This document shows positions 54,057-61,723 of a stretch of 64,000 nucleotides of DNA, piece after piece. Source of the stretch: Acidobacteria bacterium UBA2999 (GTDB lineage Bacteria > Acidobacteriota > Vicinamibacteria > Vicinamibacterales > UBA2999); the NCBI GenBank assembly GCA_002346475.1, contig DDZV01000015.1, positions 92,825 to 156,824 of the forward strand, given 5' to 3'. The translations under genes and the position numbers were made by a program. Position 1 is the first letter of the stretch. Each line of letters begins with the position of its first letter. The notes below the pieces were generated by a model. It did not search any database. It saw only the letters and a program-made list of their open reading frames with translations, and was not told the DNA's origin.

Positions 54057-56423
54057 ATGTTTAAAAAACCATGCACGAACTTGTTATTAATTGCAGCACT
54101 TCTGACGATGGTGTCGTCGCCCATAACAGCTGCGCAGGACACGGGTAACAGTACAGGTGACATTCAGGGAACAGTGACATTTGCTGCAGATGGGGAAGCT
54201 GTCCATGGTGCTGTCATACTGCTTATCGGACCGGGGCTTGTCGTCCTCAGTGATGAAACGGGTGCCTTCGTTATTGAAGACGTTCCAGTCGGGACCTACG
54301 AGGTTCTCGCCCAGCGTCAACTCCTCACTGCTACACGAGAAACTGTCACGGTTGAGCCTGGAGGCACAGCTACGGTAAGTTTTGCACTTGAATTGTCGCC
54401 AATCCAGGAGGAAGTGACTGTTACAGGGACGCCTGGCGGGGAGATCACAACTTTTGAAGCGTTTAATGCTACGACCGTTCTTAACTCGTTCGATACGATG
54501 ATAGACCCAGTAGGGACAATAGCTGAAGCTCTTGAAGATCAGCCAGGTATTGCCAAACGAAGCTTTGGTGCCGGCGCGGGACGACCGATCATCCGTGGCT
54601 TTGACGGCGATCGGGTACTCGTAATGGAAGACGGCATTCGGACTGGGGATCTTTCGAGCCAGTCTGGCGATCATGGTGCGAGTACCGATCCTAACGGATT
54701 GGATCGCCTTGAAGTCGTCCGAGGACCAGCGACATTGCTCTATGGATCAAGCTCTGTTGGTGGGGTTGTGAACGCAATCACACCGAATGAGAGCATCAAG
54801 AATGCCTTGCTTGCAGGTACCCGCGGGCAGGCTAACTTCGATGCGGGAAGTACGAACAATCAACTTGGATCATTCGCTAACTTCCAACACGCAACAGATC
54901 GTTTGATGGTTTGGGCCAGTGGGGGCACGCGACGGGCTAAGGACTACGATACGCCTATCGGTACCGTTGAAAATTCTGATATGCGTATCTCCACAGGTCG
55001 GGTTGGCATTGGCTACTCAAGCAACCAACTATTTGCCAGTGGTGGGTTCACCGTCGAAGACGGACGCTACGGAGTTCCATTTGCAGGAGAGTTTCATGGA
55101 GCTCATCACGGCCATGATGACGACCATGGTGACGGCCATGATGAGGATGAGGAATTATTTGTTGATATTGATTCCTTGCGTCGCGTTGGACGTTTTGACT
55201 TTGGGATGAAAAATCTAGAGAGTCGCGCTATCGACTCGTTCCATGTCGTAGCGAGCATGATCGATTGGCAACATAGTGAACTTGAGATTGACGAAGGGAC
55301 TGAAAGCATTGGAACAATCTTCAACAATCGAACCTATGTGGTCCGCGCTGATGTTAACCAGCGTCAAAGAGGTCCGTTGTCTGGAAGATTTGGTGTCTGG
55401 TCCCAGTTCCGGGATTACACAGCCACTGGGGAAGAAGCACTCGCACCCGCGACTCAGCAGACGTCGGTGGCAGCGTTCGCGTACGAATCAGTCAACCTGG
55501 GACGGTTCCAATTGCAATTTGGTGGGCGTCTTGAGCGCAATGGCTACACGGTTGCCCAACGAGATCCGCATGAAGAGGGACACGACGATCATGAAGAAGA
55601 ACACGACGATCATGAAGAAGAACACGACGATCATGAAGAAGAACCGTCAGCTGTACGCAATCGTGACTTTATAGGAGGGTCCGCATCCGTGGGTCTTCGG
55701 GCTGAACTAAATTCTCAAAATGCATTCGTTGCGAACGTTACACGATCGCATCGAGCTCCGGCCCTTGAAGAACTCTATAATTTTGGGCCCCATGTAGGAA
55801 ACCTTCTTTTCGAGGTTGGTAATACGAACCTCAATGCCGAATCAACCATTGGACTCGATCTTAGTTTCCGTCACCAATCTGAACAGTTCCGAGGCGATAT
55901 TAATTTTTATATCTATGACATCGCTAACTTTGTTTTTTTAGATATCGAGAATGAAATTCTTGATGGCCTGCGGCTCGGGCGTGTTCTTCAGGGGGATGGA
56001 CAATTTAGAGGATTTGATGCCAAGGGGAGTGTACACCTCGGTTCAAAGATTTGGGCTAATCTTGGAATCGGGTTCGTGAACGCAGCACTCACGACAACCA
56101 ACGAGGCATTACCGAGGATTCCTCCGCTCAGAGGGCAGTTGAGTATTAACGTGCCTTATCGTGGTTTAACGATTACGCCAGAGTTGAGCTTTGCTGCCAA
56201 GCAGGACCGTGTGTTTCGTAATGAAACAAAAACAGACAGCTATCTAGTTTTCAACTTGAACGCTTCGCATGTCTGGCCAGGTCAGCACACGACACACATT
56301 CTGAGTCTGTCGGCCTACAACTTGACCAATGAGCTCTACCGCAACCACACATCGTTCATCAAGGATCTGGGACCGGAAATTGGACGCGGTGTGAAAGTTA
56401 GTTACTCGCTTCGTTTCTTTTAA
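54057..56423 (+). CDS. His-rich TonB-dependent receptor (ZnuD-like metal uptake)
   Basis: 788 residues from ATG 54057. Signal peptide (LLLIAALLTMVSSPITAAQ), a carboxypeptidase-regulatory-like domain (about 33-110, GDIQGTVTFAADGEAVHGA), a plug (about 140-245, GRPIIRGFDGDRVLVMEDGI) and a 22-strand barrel ending in GVKVSYSLRFF. Two loops carry metal-type histidines: HGAHHGHDDDHGDGHDEDEE, and EEGHDDHEEE with two further HDDHEEE copies. The His/Asp/Glu loops and the HupE-like permease next door point to zinc, nickel or cobalt. A 10-bp palindrome CGCGTACGCG (53991-54000) upstream is a possible operator. Confidence 0.9.
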   Translation: MFKKPCTNLLLIAALLTMVSSPITAAQDTGNSTGDIQGTVTFAADGEAVHGAVILLIGPGLVVLSDETGAFVIEDVPVGTYEVLAQRQLLTATRETVTVEPGGTATVSFALELSPIQEEVTVTGTPGGEITTFEAFNATTVLNSFDTMIDPVGTIAEALEDQPGIAKRSFGAGAGRPIIRGFDGDRVLVMEDGIRTGDLSSQSGDHGASTDPNGLDRLEVVRGPATLLYGSSSVGGVVNAITPNESIKNALLAGTRGQANFDAGSTNNQLGSFANFQHATDRLMVWASGGTRRAKDYDTPIGTVENSDMRISTGRVGIGYSSNQLFASGGFTVEDGRYGVPFAGEFHGAHHGHDDDHGDGHDEDEELFVDIDSLRRVGRFDFGMKNLESRAIDSFHVVASMIDWQHSELEIDEGTESIGTIFNNRTYVVRADVNQRQRGPLSGRFGVWSQFRDYTATGEEALAPATQQTSVAAFAYESVNLGRFQLQFGGRLERNGYTVAQRDPHEEGHDDHEEEHDDHEEEHDDHEEEPSAVRNRDFIGGSASVGLRAELNSQNAFVANVTRSHRAPALEELYNFGPHVGNLLFEVGNTNLNAESTIGLDLSFRHQSEQFRGDINFYIYDIANFVFLDIENEILDGLRLGRVLQGDGQFRGFDAKGSVHLGSKIWANLGIGFVNAALTTTNEALPRIPPLRGQLSINVPYRGLTITPELSFAAKQDRVFRNETKTDSYLVFNLNASHVWPGQHTTHILSLSAYNLTNELYRNHTSFIKDLGPEIGRGVKVSYSLRFF
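55581..55643 (+). repeat. Three perfect 21-bp tandem repeats in receptor loop
   Basis: Units 55581-55601, 55602-55622 and 55623-55643 are identical at DNA level and encode HDDHEEE three times. The 21-bp period keeps the frame, so copy number can vary by slippage without breaking the receptor. Confidence 0.95.
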
Positions 56424-56438
56424 AAGATAAAATGCCTT

Positions 56439-56552
56439 GTGAAGAAATGGATAACCAATGTGGTGGTGCTTTGGGGCCCTCGTACTTGGCGATTTGTTGG
56501 CCTTGCGATCTTATTGATCGGGTTGGTACTATTCCTGACACTGGGAGACTGA
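56439..56552 (+). CDS. 37-residue hydrophobic microprotein
   Basis: GTG start. MKKWITNVVVLWGPRTWRFV continues as GLAILLIGLVLFLTLGD and the stop (56550-56552) is one base before the next ATG. One helix with a basic N-terminus. Its end supplies GGGAG for the next gene. Likely translated with the neighbouring membrane protein, but too short to be sure. Confidence 0.42.
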   Translation: MKKWITNVVVLWGPRTWRFVGLAILLIGLVLFLTLGD

Positions 56553-56553
56553 C

Positions 56554-56958
56554 ATGGATATCTTCTCAGTTCTCTGCATCCTGCTTGGGTTTTTAGTCAT
56601 TGTTAGTCGTGGTCCGCTAGCCTTCGATCCGAGCAGGACATTCCGTGCATACAGATCATTTTTTATGACCAACGCTCGAGTACGAGCCTGGGGTGTCGTT
56701 GTGGCACTCCTGGCAGCAGCACTCCTGCTTCTCCCCCTTGGAGAGGGGGTGTTGTCTGACATTTTCTACGTCTTCGGATGGATCATCGCAGCACTAGCGC
56801 TTGTGTCTTTACTTGTGCCAAAGATTCTGAAGGGATTCGCATTACAGATCATCGACAACCTTGAACACTCCATACCCACTGCGCTCGTACGTGTCCTTGG
56901 TCTTCTGGCCATCGCGGTAGGGCTCGCGTTTATCTATGTCGGGATCTATGTCGTCTAA
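56554..56958 (+). CDS. Small membrane protein, unknown function
   Basis: 134 residues, four hydrophobic segments (about 1-20, 46-66, 71-88, 110-131). No recognised family. Good Shine-Dalgarno (GGGAG). It ends 8 bp before the convergent Ste24-type protease gene. Confidence 0.65.
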   Translation: MDIFSVLCILLGFLVIVSRGPLAFDPSRTFRAYRSFFMTNARVRAWGVVVALLAAALLLLPLGEGVLSDIFYVFGWIIAALALVSLLVPKILKGFALQIIDNLEHSIPTALVRVLGLLAIAVGLAFIYVGIYVV

Positions 56959-56965
56959 GCAGTGG

Positions 56966-58225
56966 TTATAACGCGACGCTCGCTGGATCGTCGTCAGATC
57001 CGCGTAATACCCGGACCCGCTGGAGCACGGGTGGGTGCGAGTAGTGGAGAAATACGTCGAACCAGTGGGGTGTAAGGTTGGAAAGGTTATCAGCCGAAAG
57101 CTTCTTGAGTGCACTGATGAGTGGAGCACTCCCCCCAGTCGTGTGGGCTGAAAACGCATCGGCCTCGAATTCGTTCTTCCGCGAAAAGAGATTCACGAGG
57201 ACAGACAGTACTAACTCGATGGGTGTGAACAGCAGACCAAAGAACAAAAGTCCCGTGTAAACCGACGGCTGGCTCACTGAAAACGCTACAAAGAGTCCCT
57301 CTTGCTGCAGAAAGAACGACAGAATCCACAGCATCGCCCCGAGGTGGGCAACACTCAGAACCACGCTTTTCCAAATATGTCGTTTCTTATAGTGGCCAAC
57401 TTCATGTGCCACAACAGCCACGAGTTCAGGCACCGTGTAGTGCTCTATGAGTGTGTCGAAGAGTCCAATTCGCTTGTGTTTACCAAACCCCGTAAAAAAT
57501 GCATTCGCTTTGGATGATCGCCGTGACCCATCGACCACAAAGATCCCCTGCAGAGGAAAGTTTACGGAGCGCGCATAGTCGAGAATCGCGTCATGTAATT
57601 CGCCATTGTCGAGCGGGGTAAAGGTATTGAAGAGTGGCATGATCCACGTTGGGGCAATGAATTGAACGCCCAGCATGAGGACGGTGGCAGCAATCCAACA
57701 CCACAACCACGCCAGAGGACCAGCCCACTCGAAGAACGTAAGGATGATTGCAAGCAGTAGACCCCCAAGCAGCATGCTGAGCAAAAGCCCTTTGAAGAGA
57801 TCCGCAACAAACGTGCCCGCAGACGTCCGGTTAAAGTTAAAGCGCGCTTCGATAACAAACGTCGAATAGAGACTGAACGGAAGCCCAAGCACGCCTGATG
57901 CCAATGTCAGCGTGCCGATGTATGCCAGGCCAGTAACCACTGGGCCGTAGCCAAACGCGCGAATGATCTGGTCGAGCCACTCAAAACCACCGATAAACCA
58001 AAACCCTAACAACACCAGAAGATTCACACTGGCATGGATAAGACCGAATTGCGTACCTGTGTCGTGATAACGCTGGGCTTGTGCGTATTTTTTTTCGTCG
58101 AACGTACCAACAAATTCTTGCGGGAGTGTTGGGCTAAATGCACGCAGGCTAAGTATGCTCGACACCACACCGAGACAATATTCACCAACGAGCGCAATTA
58201 AAATGATGATGGCGAAGCTATTCAA
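56966..58225 (-). CDS. M48 family zinc protease (Ste24/CAAX prenyl protease 1 type)
   Basis: 419 residues with seven helices. Zinc motif VAHEVGHYKKRH (HExxH) and the third ligand Glu in KNEFEADAFSAHTTG. GIFVVDGSRRSSKANAFFTGFGKHKRIGLFDTL before it is the Ste24 signature. In bacteria such proteases act in membrane protein quality control. Full length. Confidence 0.95.
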   Translation of the reverse strand: MNSFAIIILIALVGEYCLGVVSSILSLRAFSPTLPQEFVGTFDEKKYAQAQRYHDTGTQFGLIHASVNLLVLLGFWFIGGFEWLDQIIRAFGYGPVVTGLAYIGTLTLASGVLGLPFSLYSTFVIEARFNFNRTSAGTFVADLFKGLLLSMLLGGLLLAIILTFFEWAGPLAWLWCWIAATVLMLGVQFIAPTWIMPLFNTFTPLDNGELHDAILDYARSVNFPLQGIFVVDGSRRSSKANAFFTGFGKHKRIGLFDTLIEHYTVPELVAVVAHEVGHYKKRHIWKSVVLSVAHLGAMLWILSFFLQQEGLFVAFSVSQPSVYTGLLFFGLLFTPIELVLSVLVNLFSRKNEFEADAFSAHTTGGSAPLISALKKLSADNLSNLTPHWFDVFLHYSHPPVLQRVRVLRGSDDDPASVAL

Positions 58226-58234
58226 CTGTTTCCG

Positions 58235-58663
58235 TTACCTGACAAAGTAACCAACTACGTGCCACGCACCCATTTCTTCGATCGCCGTCACCGTCTCAAC
58301 GGCCTTCTGCTTATGTGTAAACGTGGCGTGAAAGATAAAGATGACATAACTGCCATCAGGTGCACCAGGTACATCTGTCGTTGCTGTCGCGCTTTGTACT
58401 GATCGGGATTGTACGGTTCCAAATGACTTGTGAACATTCTGTGCAGCTGACTGCCACTGTGACACTGTTACCTGCTGCTTAAAAAACGTTCCGGCACGTT
58501 CCCAACTCGCCTCATAGTTCTGAGCATCAAGTAGAGACAACCATTGCTCTACTTGTTTCTGCGCAACAGGTGGCACTTCCGAAGATGCATTGACGCATGC
58601 TGGAATCGTGACAAGAACAACGCCAACTGTTATGCCACTCAAAAGAACAGACTTATATGACAC
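58235..58663 (-). CDS. DUF4019-type exported protein
   Basis: 142 residues with a signal or lipoprotein-like N-terminus (LLSGITVGVVLVTIPACVN, Cys about 23). One DUF4019-like domain: QVEQWLSLLDAQNYEASWERAGTFFKQQVTVSQWQSA ... GSYVIFIFHATFTHKQKAVETVTAIEEMGAWHVVGYF. Nine bp downstream of the Ste24-type protease gene's start region, on the same strand; probably co-transcribed. Function unknown. Confidence 0.8.
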   Translation of the reverse strand: MSYKSVLLSGITVGVVLVTIPACVNASSEVPPVAQKQVEQWLSLLDAQNYEASWERAGTFFKQQVTVSQWQSAAQNVHKSFGTVQSRSVQSATATTDVPGAPDGSYVIFIFHATFTHKQKAVETVTAIEEMGAWHVVGYFVR

Positions 58664-58747
58664 ACTGTTTATCTTAACAAACAGCTATCAGAATCTGACT
58701 ACGCCGACAATAAATTGTTTGTTAATGATTCAAGCTACAACGTGACG

Positions 58748-60022
58748 CTACCAGCTGACACGGAGTCCATTGGTCCACGACACGCCGACGTACTCGCCAC
58801 CGTCGTTCGCTCGGTCTCGAAGGTCGGCGAATTGCAGGCCGCTCTGCAGTTTCAGCTTGTGGCCGTAGAAGAAGTAATTGAGGCCCAGGTAGCCCTCACG
58901 GTAACGGTCGCCTCGACGCGGGACCACGCGTCTCTCGTAGTTCGCGAGACGTACACCATTGGGCAAGTCGCTCGTGATGAGCGTGTAGCGCGCGATCACC
59001 TGTAGCTTGTCCGTGAGATTGACGAACGGCATCGCCATGAGACCGAACAGGTCACCCTGCTCGAGATACCCGGAGGCGTACGACAGATCTCCGCGAACAC
59101 CCCAGCGCTCTGCCTCGAACTTGAAGTTGACCGAGCCCACGTGATCCAGCGGGCGCGTGAATGTGTTATCCGGATCCTCTTGCTGGTAGACGTAATTTCC
59201 CATCAGTAGCGCTTCCTTGACGCCAAGCGCCTCGCCGAAGTCGTAGCCCACGGCCACGAGCGTAAACACCCCTGCGTCGAACTCGCCAAACTCTCGATTT
59301 CCCGTGCCACCGGAGTAGAGGCCGCCGTAGTACCTCCAGGCGTCTAACTCACCCGACACGCTGATCCCTGGGATGTACTCATAGCCGAACCAGATGTTGT
59401 TACTCAGATTGCTGCGGTCGATGGCGAGGAGTTCCTTAGATGAGGTTGAGCCATCCATCGTGAAGGCCACACCGTGCTTGCCGACTGTCACCTGGAAGGC
59501 TGGGTTCTTCGTCCATTTCACGTATAGGTCGGTGACCCGCAGGTAGAAGGGCTCGGCCTCCTGGGGGTTCACCTCAATCTCGCCGTGCACCAGCCAATTT
59601 TTGAACAGAGTCACCTTCGGGCCGAACCGCATCCGCCGGACGTTCCACTCGCCGTTGTTACCCTGGTCCGCCCCAAGGGCATTGTATTCGTGTTGGTAAC
59701 GACCGCTGAAGAGCACCTGCTGCACGACGGGATTTGAGTCGTTCTTGTACCACTTCGCGAACTGCCAGATCTTGTCGTAGGCGGATCGGTTCATGTCCCT
59801 GGCGGCTGTGTCAGATTGCGTGACAGCGGGAGCCTTGACCGCCTCTGGCTCGTCAGCGGCAGGGCTTTCAACCGTTGCTTCCTCGGAGGATTCCCTGAGC
59901 GGTTCGTGCGCGAGCACCTGCGCTGAACAAAAAGTTGCGATCGATATCACTGCCAAAACAATGAAACGACTTAAACGGTCACTGCTGATGCTTGTGCACC
60001 GCATGTATTCTTGAAAATACAT
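58748..60022 (-). CDS. OprO/OprP-family phosphate-type porin, GC-shifted mature part
   Basis: 424 residues. Signal peptide SRFIVLAVISIATFCSAQVLA, a short acidic linker, then a 16-strand barrel of the OprO/P family (SGRYQHEYNALGADQGNNGEWNVRRMRFGPKVTLFKNWLVHGEIEVNP; C-terminal YVGVSWTNGLRVSW). ATG 60022 has AGGA upstream. Coding for the mature part is clearly GC-richer than its surroundings (37 of 60 bases G/C at 59281-59340, against 28 of 60 at 60361-60420), while the signal-peptide part is not. Divergent from a PhoB-like regulator. Confidence 0.9.
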   Translation of the reverse strand: MYFQEYMRCTSISSDRLSRFIVLAVISIATFCSAQVLAHEPLRESSEEATVESPAADEPEAVKAPAVTQSDTAARDMNRSAYDKIWQFAKWYKNDSNPVVQQVLFSGRYQHEYNALGADQGNNGEWNVRRMRFGPKVTLFKNWLVHGEIEVNPQEAEPFYLRVTDLYVKWTKNPAFQVTVGKHGVAFTMDGSTSSKELLAIDRSNLSNNIWFGYEYIPGISVSGELDAWRYYGGLYSGGTGNREFGEFDAGVFTLVAVGYDFGEALGVKEALLMGNYVYQQEDPDNTFTRPLDHVGSVNFKFEAERWGVRGDLSYASGYLEQGDLFGLMAMPFVNLTDKLQVIARYTLITSDLPNGVRLANYERRVVPRRGDRYREGYLGLNYFFYGHKLKLQSGLQFADLRDRANDGGEYVGVSWTNGLRVSW

Positions 60023-60193
60023 TCATTCCTCACAAACCACACTTAACTCTAACTTCCGCATAAAGAACCAACCGCTTTTATAGGTTGTTCAATTGCATGT
60101 TACGTGCCACCCGTGAAGACCTTTTAAAGGACTTGTTATGCCTGTGTTAATAATTCAGGGACGCAGCTTTTTCTTACTGACCGAGACTCTAAA

Positions 60194-60210
60194 TTAACAA
60201 AGAGTTAACG
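60194..60210 (+). promoter_or_regulatory. Pho-box-like direct repeat
   Basis: TTAACA (60194-60199) and TTAACG (60205-60210) repeat with an 11-bp period, the spacing of PhoB/PhoP half-sites. On the other strand near the porin start (about 60046-60057) AGAGTTAAG shares AGAGTTAA. It lies between the divergent porin and the regulator and could be its operator. Suggestive only. Confidence 0.4.
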
Positions 60211-60239
60211 TCTCAGCACAGGTCTAGTGTGCTCCTAAA

Positions 60240-60977
60240 ATGTACACTGCCCTTATGGAAAGACCCTTGCGAGTACTCATTGCAGAGGATGAACAAGACA
60301 TTGCGAGTCTCATAAAACTAGCCTTAGAACGTGATGGAAAAATTCAAGTTGAAATAGCTAGCACTGGCGATATTGCACTAAAAACTGTGCTTGAGAATCC
60401 TCCTAACCTTGTGGTGTTGGATTTAAATTTACCGATCTTGCACGGAACCGAGGTGCTTCGTATTCTTCAAGCCCAGCCAGCCACCTCTAAGATTCCAATC
60501 ATTGTCTTAACCGCACGAACGAGTGTGCATGATCGCATTACACACCTTGAGGCTGGAGCGGTTGACTACGTCACGAAACCATTTGATACAAGAGAATTAG
60601 TTGCTCGTATTCGTGGACTCTTGAAACGAGAAAGGCCTCTATCTAAAAGCCAGACCGTCTATGAAAATAAGCTGCTTCAGGCCGATTTTGAGGCCATTGC
60701 TATCAGGGTGTGTGGAAAAGCTATTCAGCTGACACGTAAAGAGTTTGAGATGTTCAAGTACCTCGTAGGGAATCGCCACTGCGTCCTCTCCCGTCAGCAG
60801 ATTCTTGAACATGTCTGGGGTCTTGATCACCCAACCGGTTCGCGCGCCGTTGACGTGCACATGGGACGACTCCGGACCAAGCTAGGGCCCGCAGGGACAC
60901 AGATCGAAACAGTGATCGGCCTGGGGTACCGCTTTACAGATCAGAACGAAGCCTCTGTCTCTTCATACGTCGCATGA
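60240..60977 (+). CDS. OmpR/PhoB-family response regulator
   Basis: 245 residues. Receiver domain (8-128) with AEDEQD acid pocket, phospho-acceptor Asp61 in VVLDLNLPILHG, and LTAR and YVTKPFDTRE. Winged-helix domain (about 150-235): IQLTRKEFEMFKYLVGNRHCVLSRQQILEHVWG ... SRAVDVHMGRLRTKLG. No histidine kinase is adjacent. A shorter start at Met6 is possible. The divergent phosphate-type porin suggests phosphate control. Confidence 0.9.
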   Translation: MYTALMERPLRVLIAEDEQDIASLIKLALERDGKIQVEIASTGDIALKTVLENPPNLVVLDLNLPILHGTEVLRILQAQPATSKIPIIVLTARTSVHDRITHLEAGAVDYVTKPFDTRELVARIRGLLKRERPLSKSQTVYENKLLQADFEAIAIRVCGKAIQLTRKEFEMFKYLVGNRHCVLSRQQILEHVWGLDHPTGSRAVDVHMGRLRTKLGPAGTQIETVIGLGYRFTDQNEASVSSYVA

Positions 60978-61018
60978 CTTCTTTGTGTTAGCGCGACGCT
61001 CCCGTATGACACAGATTC

Positions 61019-61681
61019 CTATTTTTTGGGCTGTGGTACGACCCGAATATAGGGCAATGGGGACTGCCATCCCTCTGGATATTTTTTCTTAGCGTCCTCA
61101 TCAGATACGGCTGGAAGAATAATCACATCGTCACCCTGGTTCCAATTAACGGGTGTGGCGACTTTCTCGGTCGCTGTGAGTTGGCAAGAATCGAGTAACC
61201 GCAGGACTTCGTCAAAATTACGACCCGTGCTCATCGGATACGTTAGTGTCGCCTTGATTTTTTTGTCTGGCCCAATGATAAACACCGACCGACATGTTGC
61301 ATTATTTGCTGGAGTTCTACCCTCAGACGTGTCTCCTGCATCGGCAGGTAACATGTCATACAGTTTGACCACTGCAAGTGCGGGATCGCCGATCAACGGA
61401 TAGTTCACTGCGTGGCCTTGCGAAGCTTCGATATCTTTGGACCACTTGTCGTGATTGCTGACGCCATCGACACTAATACCAAGAATCTTACAATTGCGTT
61501 TTGCGAACTCTGGTTCCAAGCCCGCTAGGTAGCCAAGTTCTGTGGTGCACACGGGCGTAAAATCTTTCGGGTGCGAAAACAGCACTGCCCAGCTTGTACC
61601 GAGCCATTCGTGAAATTGGATCTTCCCCGCTGTTGTATCAGCCGTAAAATCCGGAGCTTCGTCATTAATACGTAGCGTCAT
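61019..61681 (-). CDS. 1-Cys peroxiredoxin (Prx6 type)
   Basis: 220 residues. Peroxidatic Cys45 in FTPVCTTELG with SHPKDFTPVC, and Prx6-type C-terminal extension (KVATPVNWNQGDDVIILPAVSDEDAKKKYPEGWQSPLPYIRVV). A second Cys occurs in NNATCRSVF and a third in DSCQL; neither is at the 2-Cys resolving position. Reduces hydrogen and alkyl peroxides in the cytosol. Confidence 0.95.
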   Translation of the reverse strand: MTLRINDEAPDFTADTTAGKIQFHEWLGTSWAVLFSHPKDFTPVCTTELGYLAGLEPEFAKRNCKILGISVDGVSNHDKWSKDIEASQGHAVNYPLIGDPALAVVKLYDMLPADAGDTSEGRTPANNATCRSVFIIGPDKKIKATLTYPMSTGRNFDEVLRLLDSCQLTATEKVATPVNWNQGDDVIILPAVSDEDAKKKYPEGWQSPLPYIRVVPQPKK

Positions 61682-61723
61682 AGCATTCTCCTAATCATCT
61701 TCATCACTGTCTCATACATAATT

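Noticed and set aside
54057..56423. Assigning the His-rich receptor to siderophore or cobalamin uptake
   Set aside because: No cobalamin riboswitch or siderophore genes nearby; the loops are His/Asp/Glu-rich as in metal-ion receptors, so only metal uptake is proposed.
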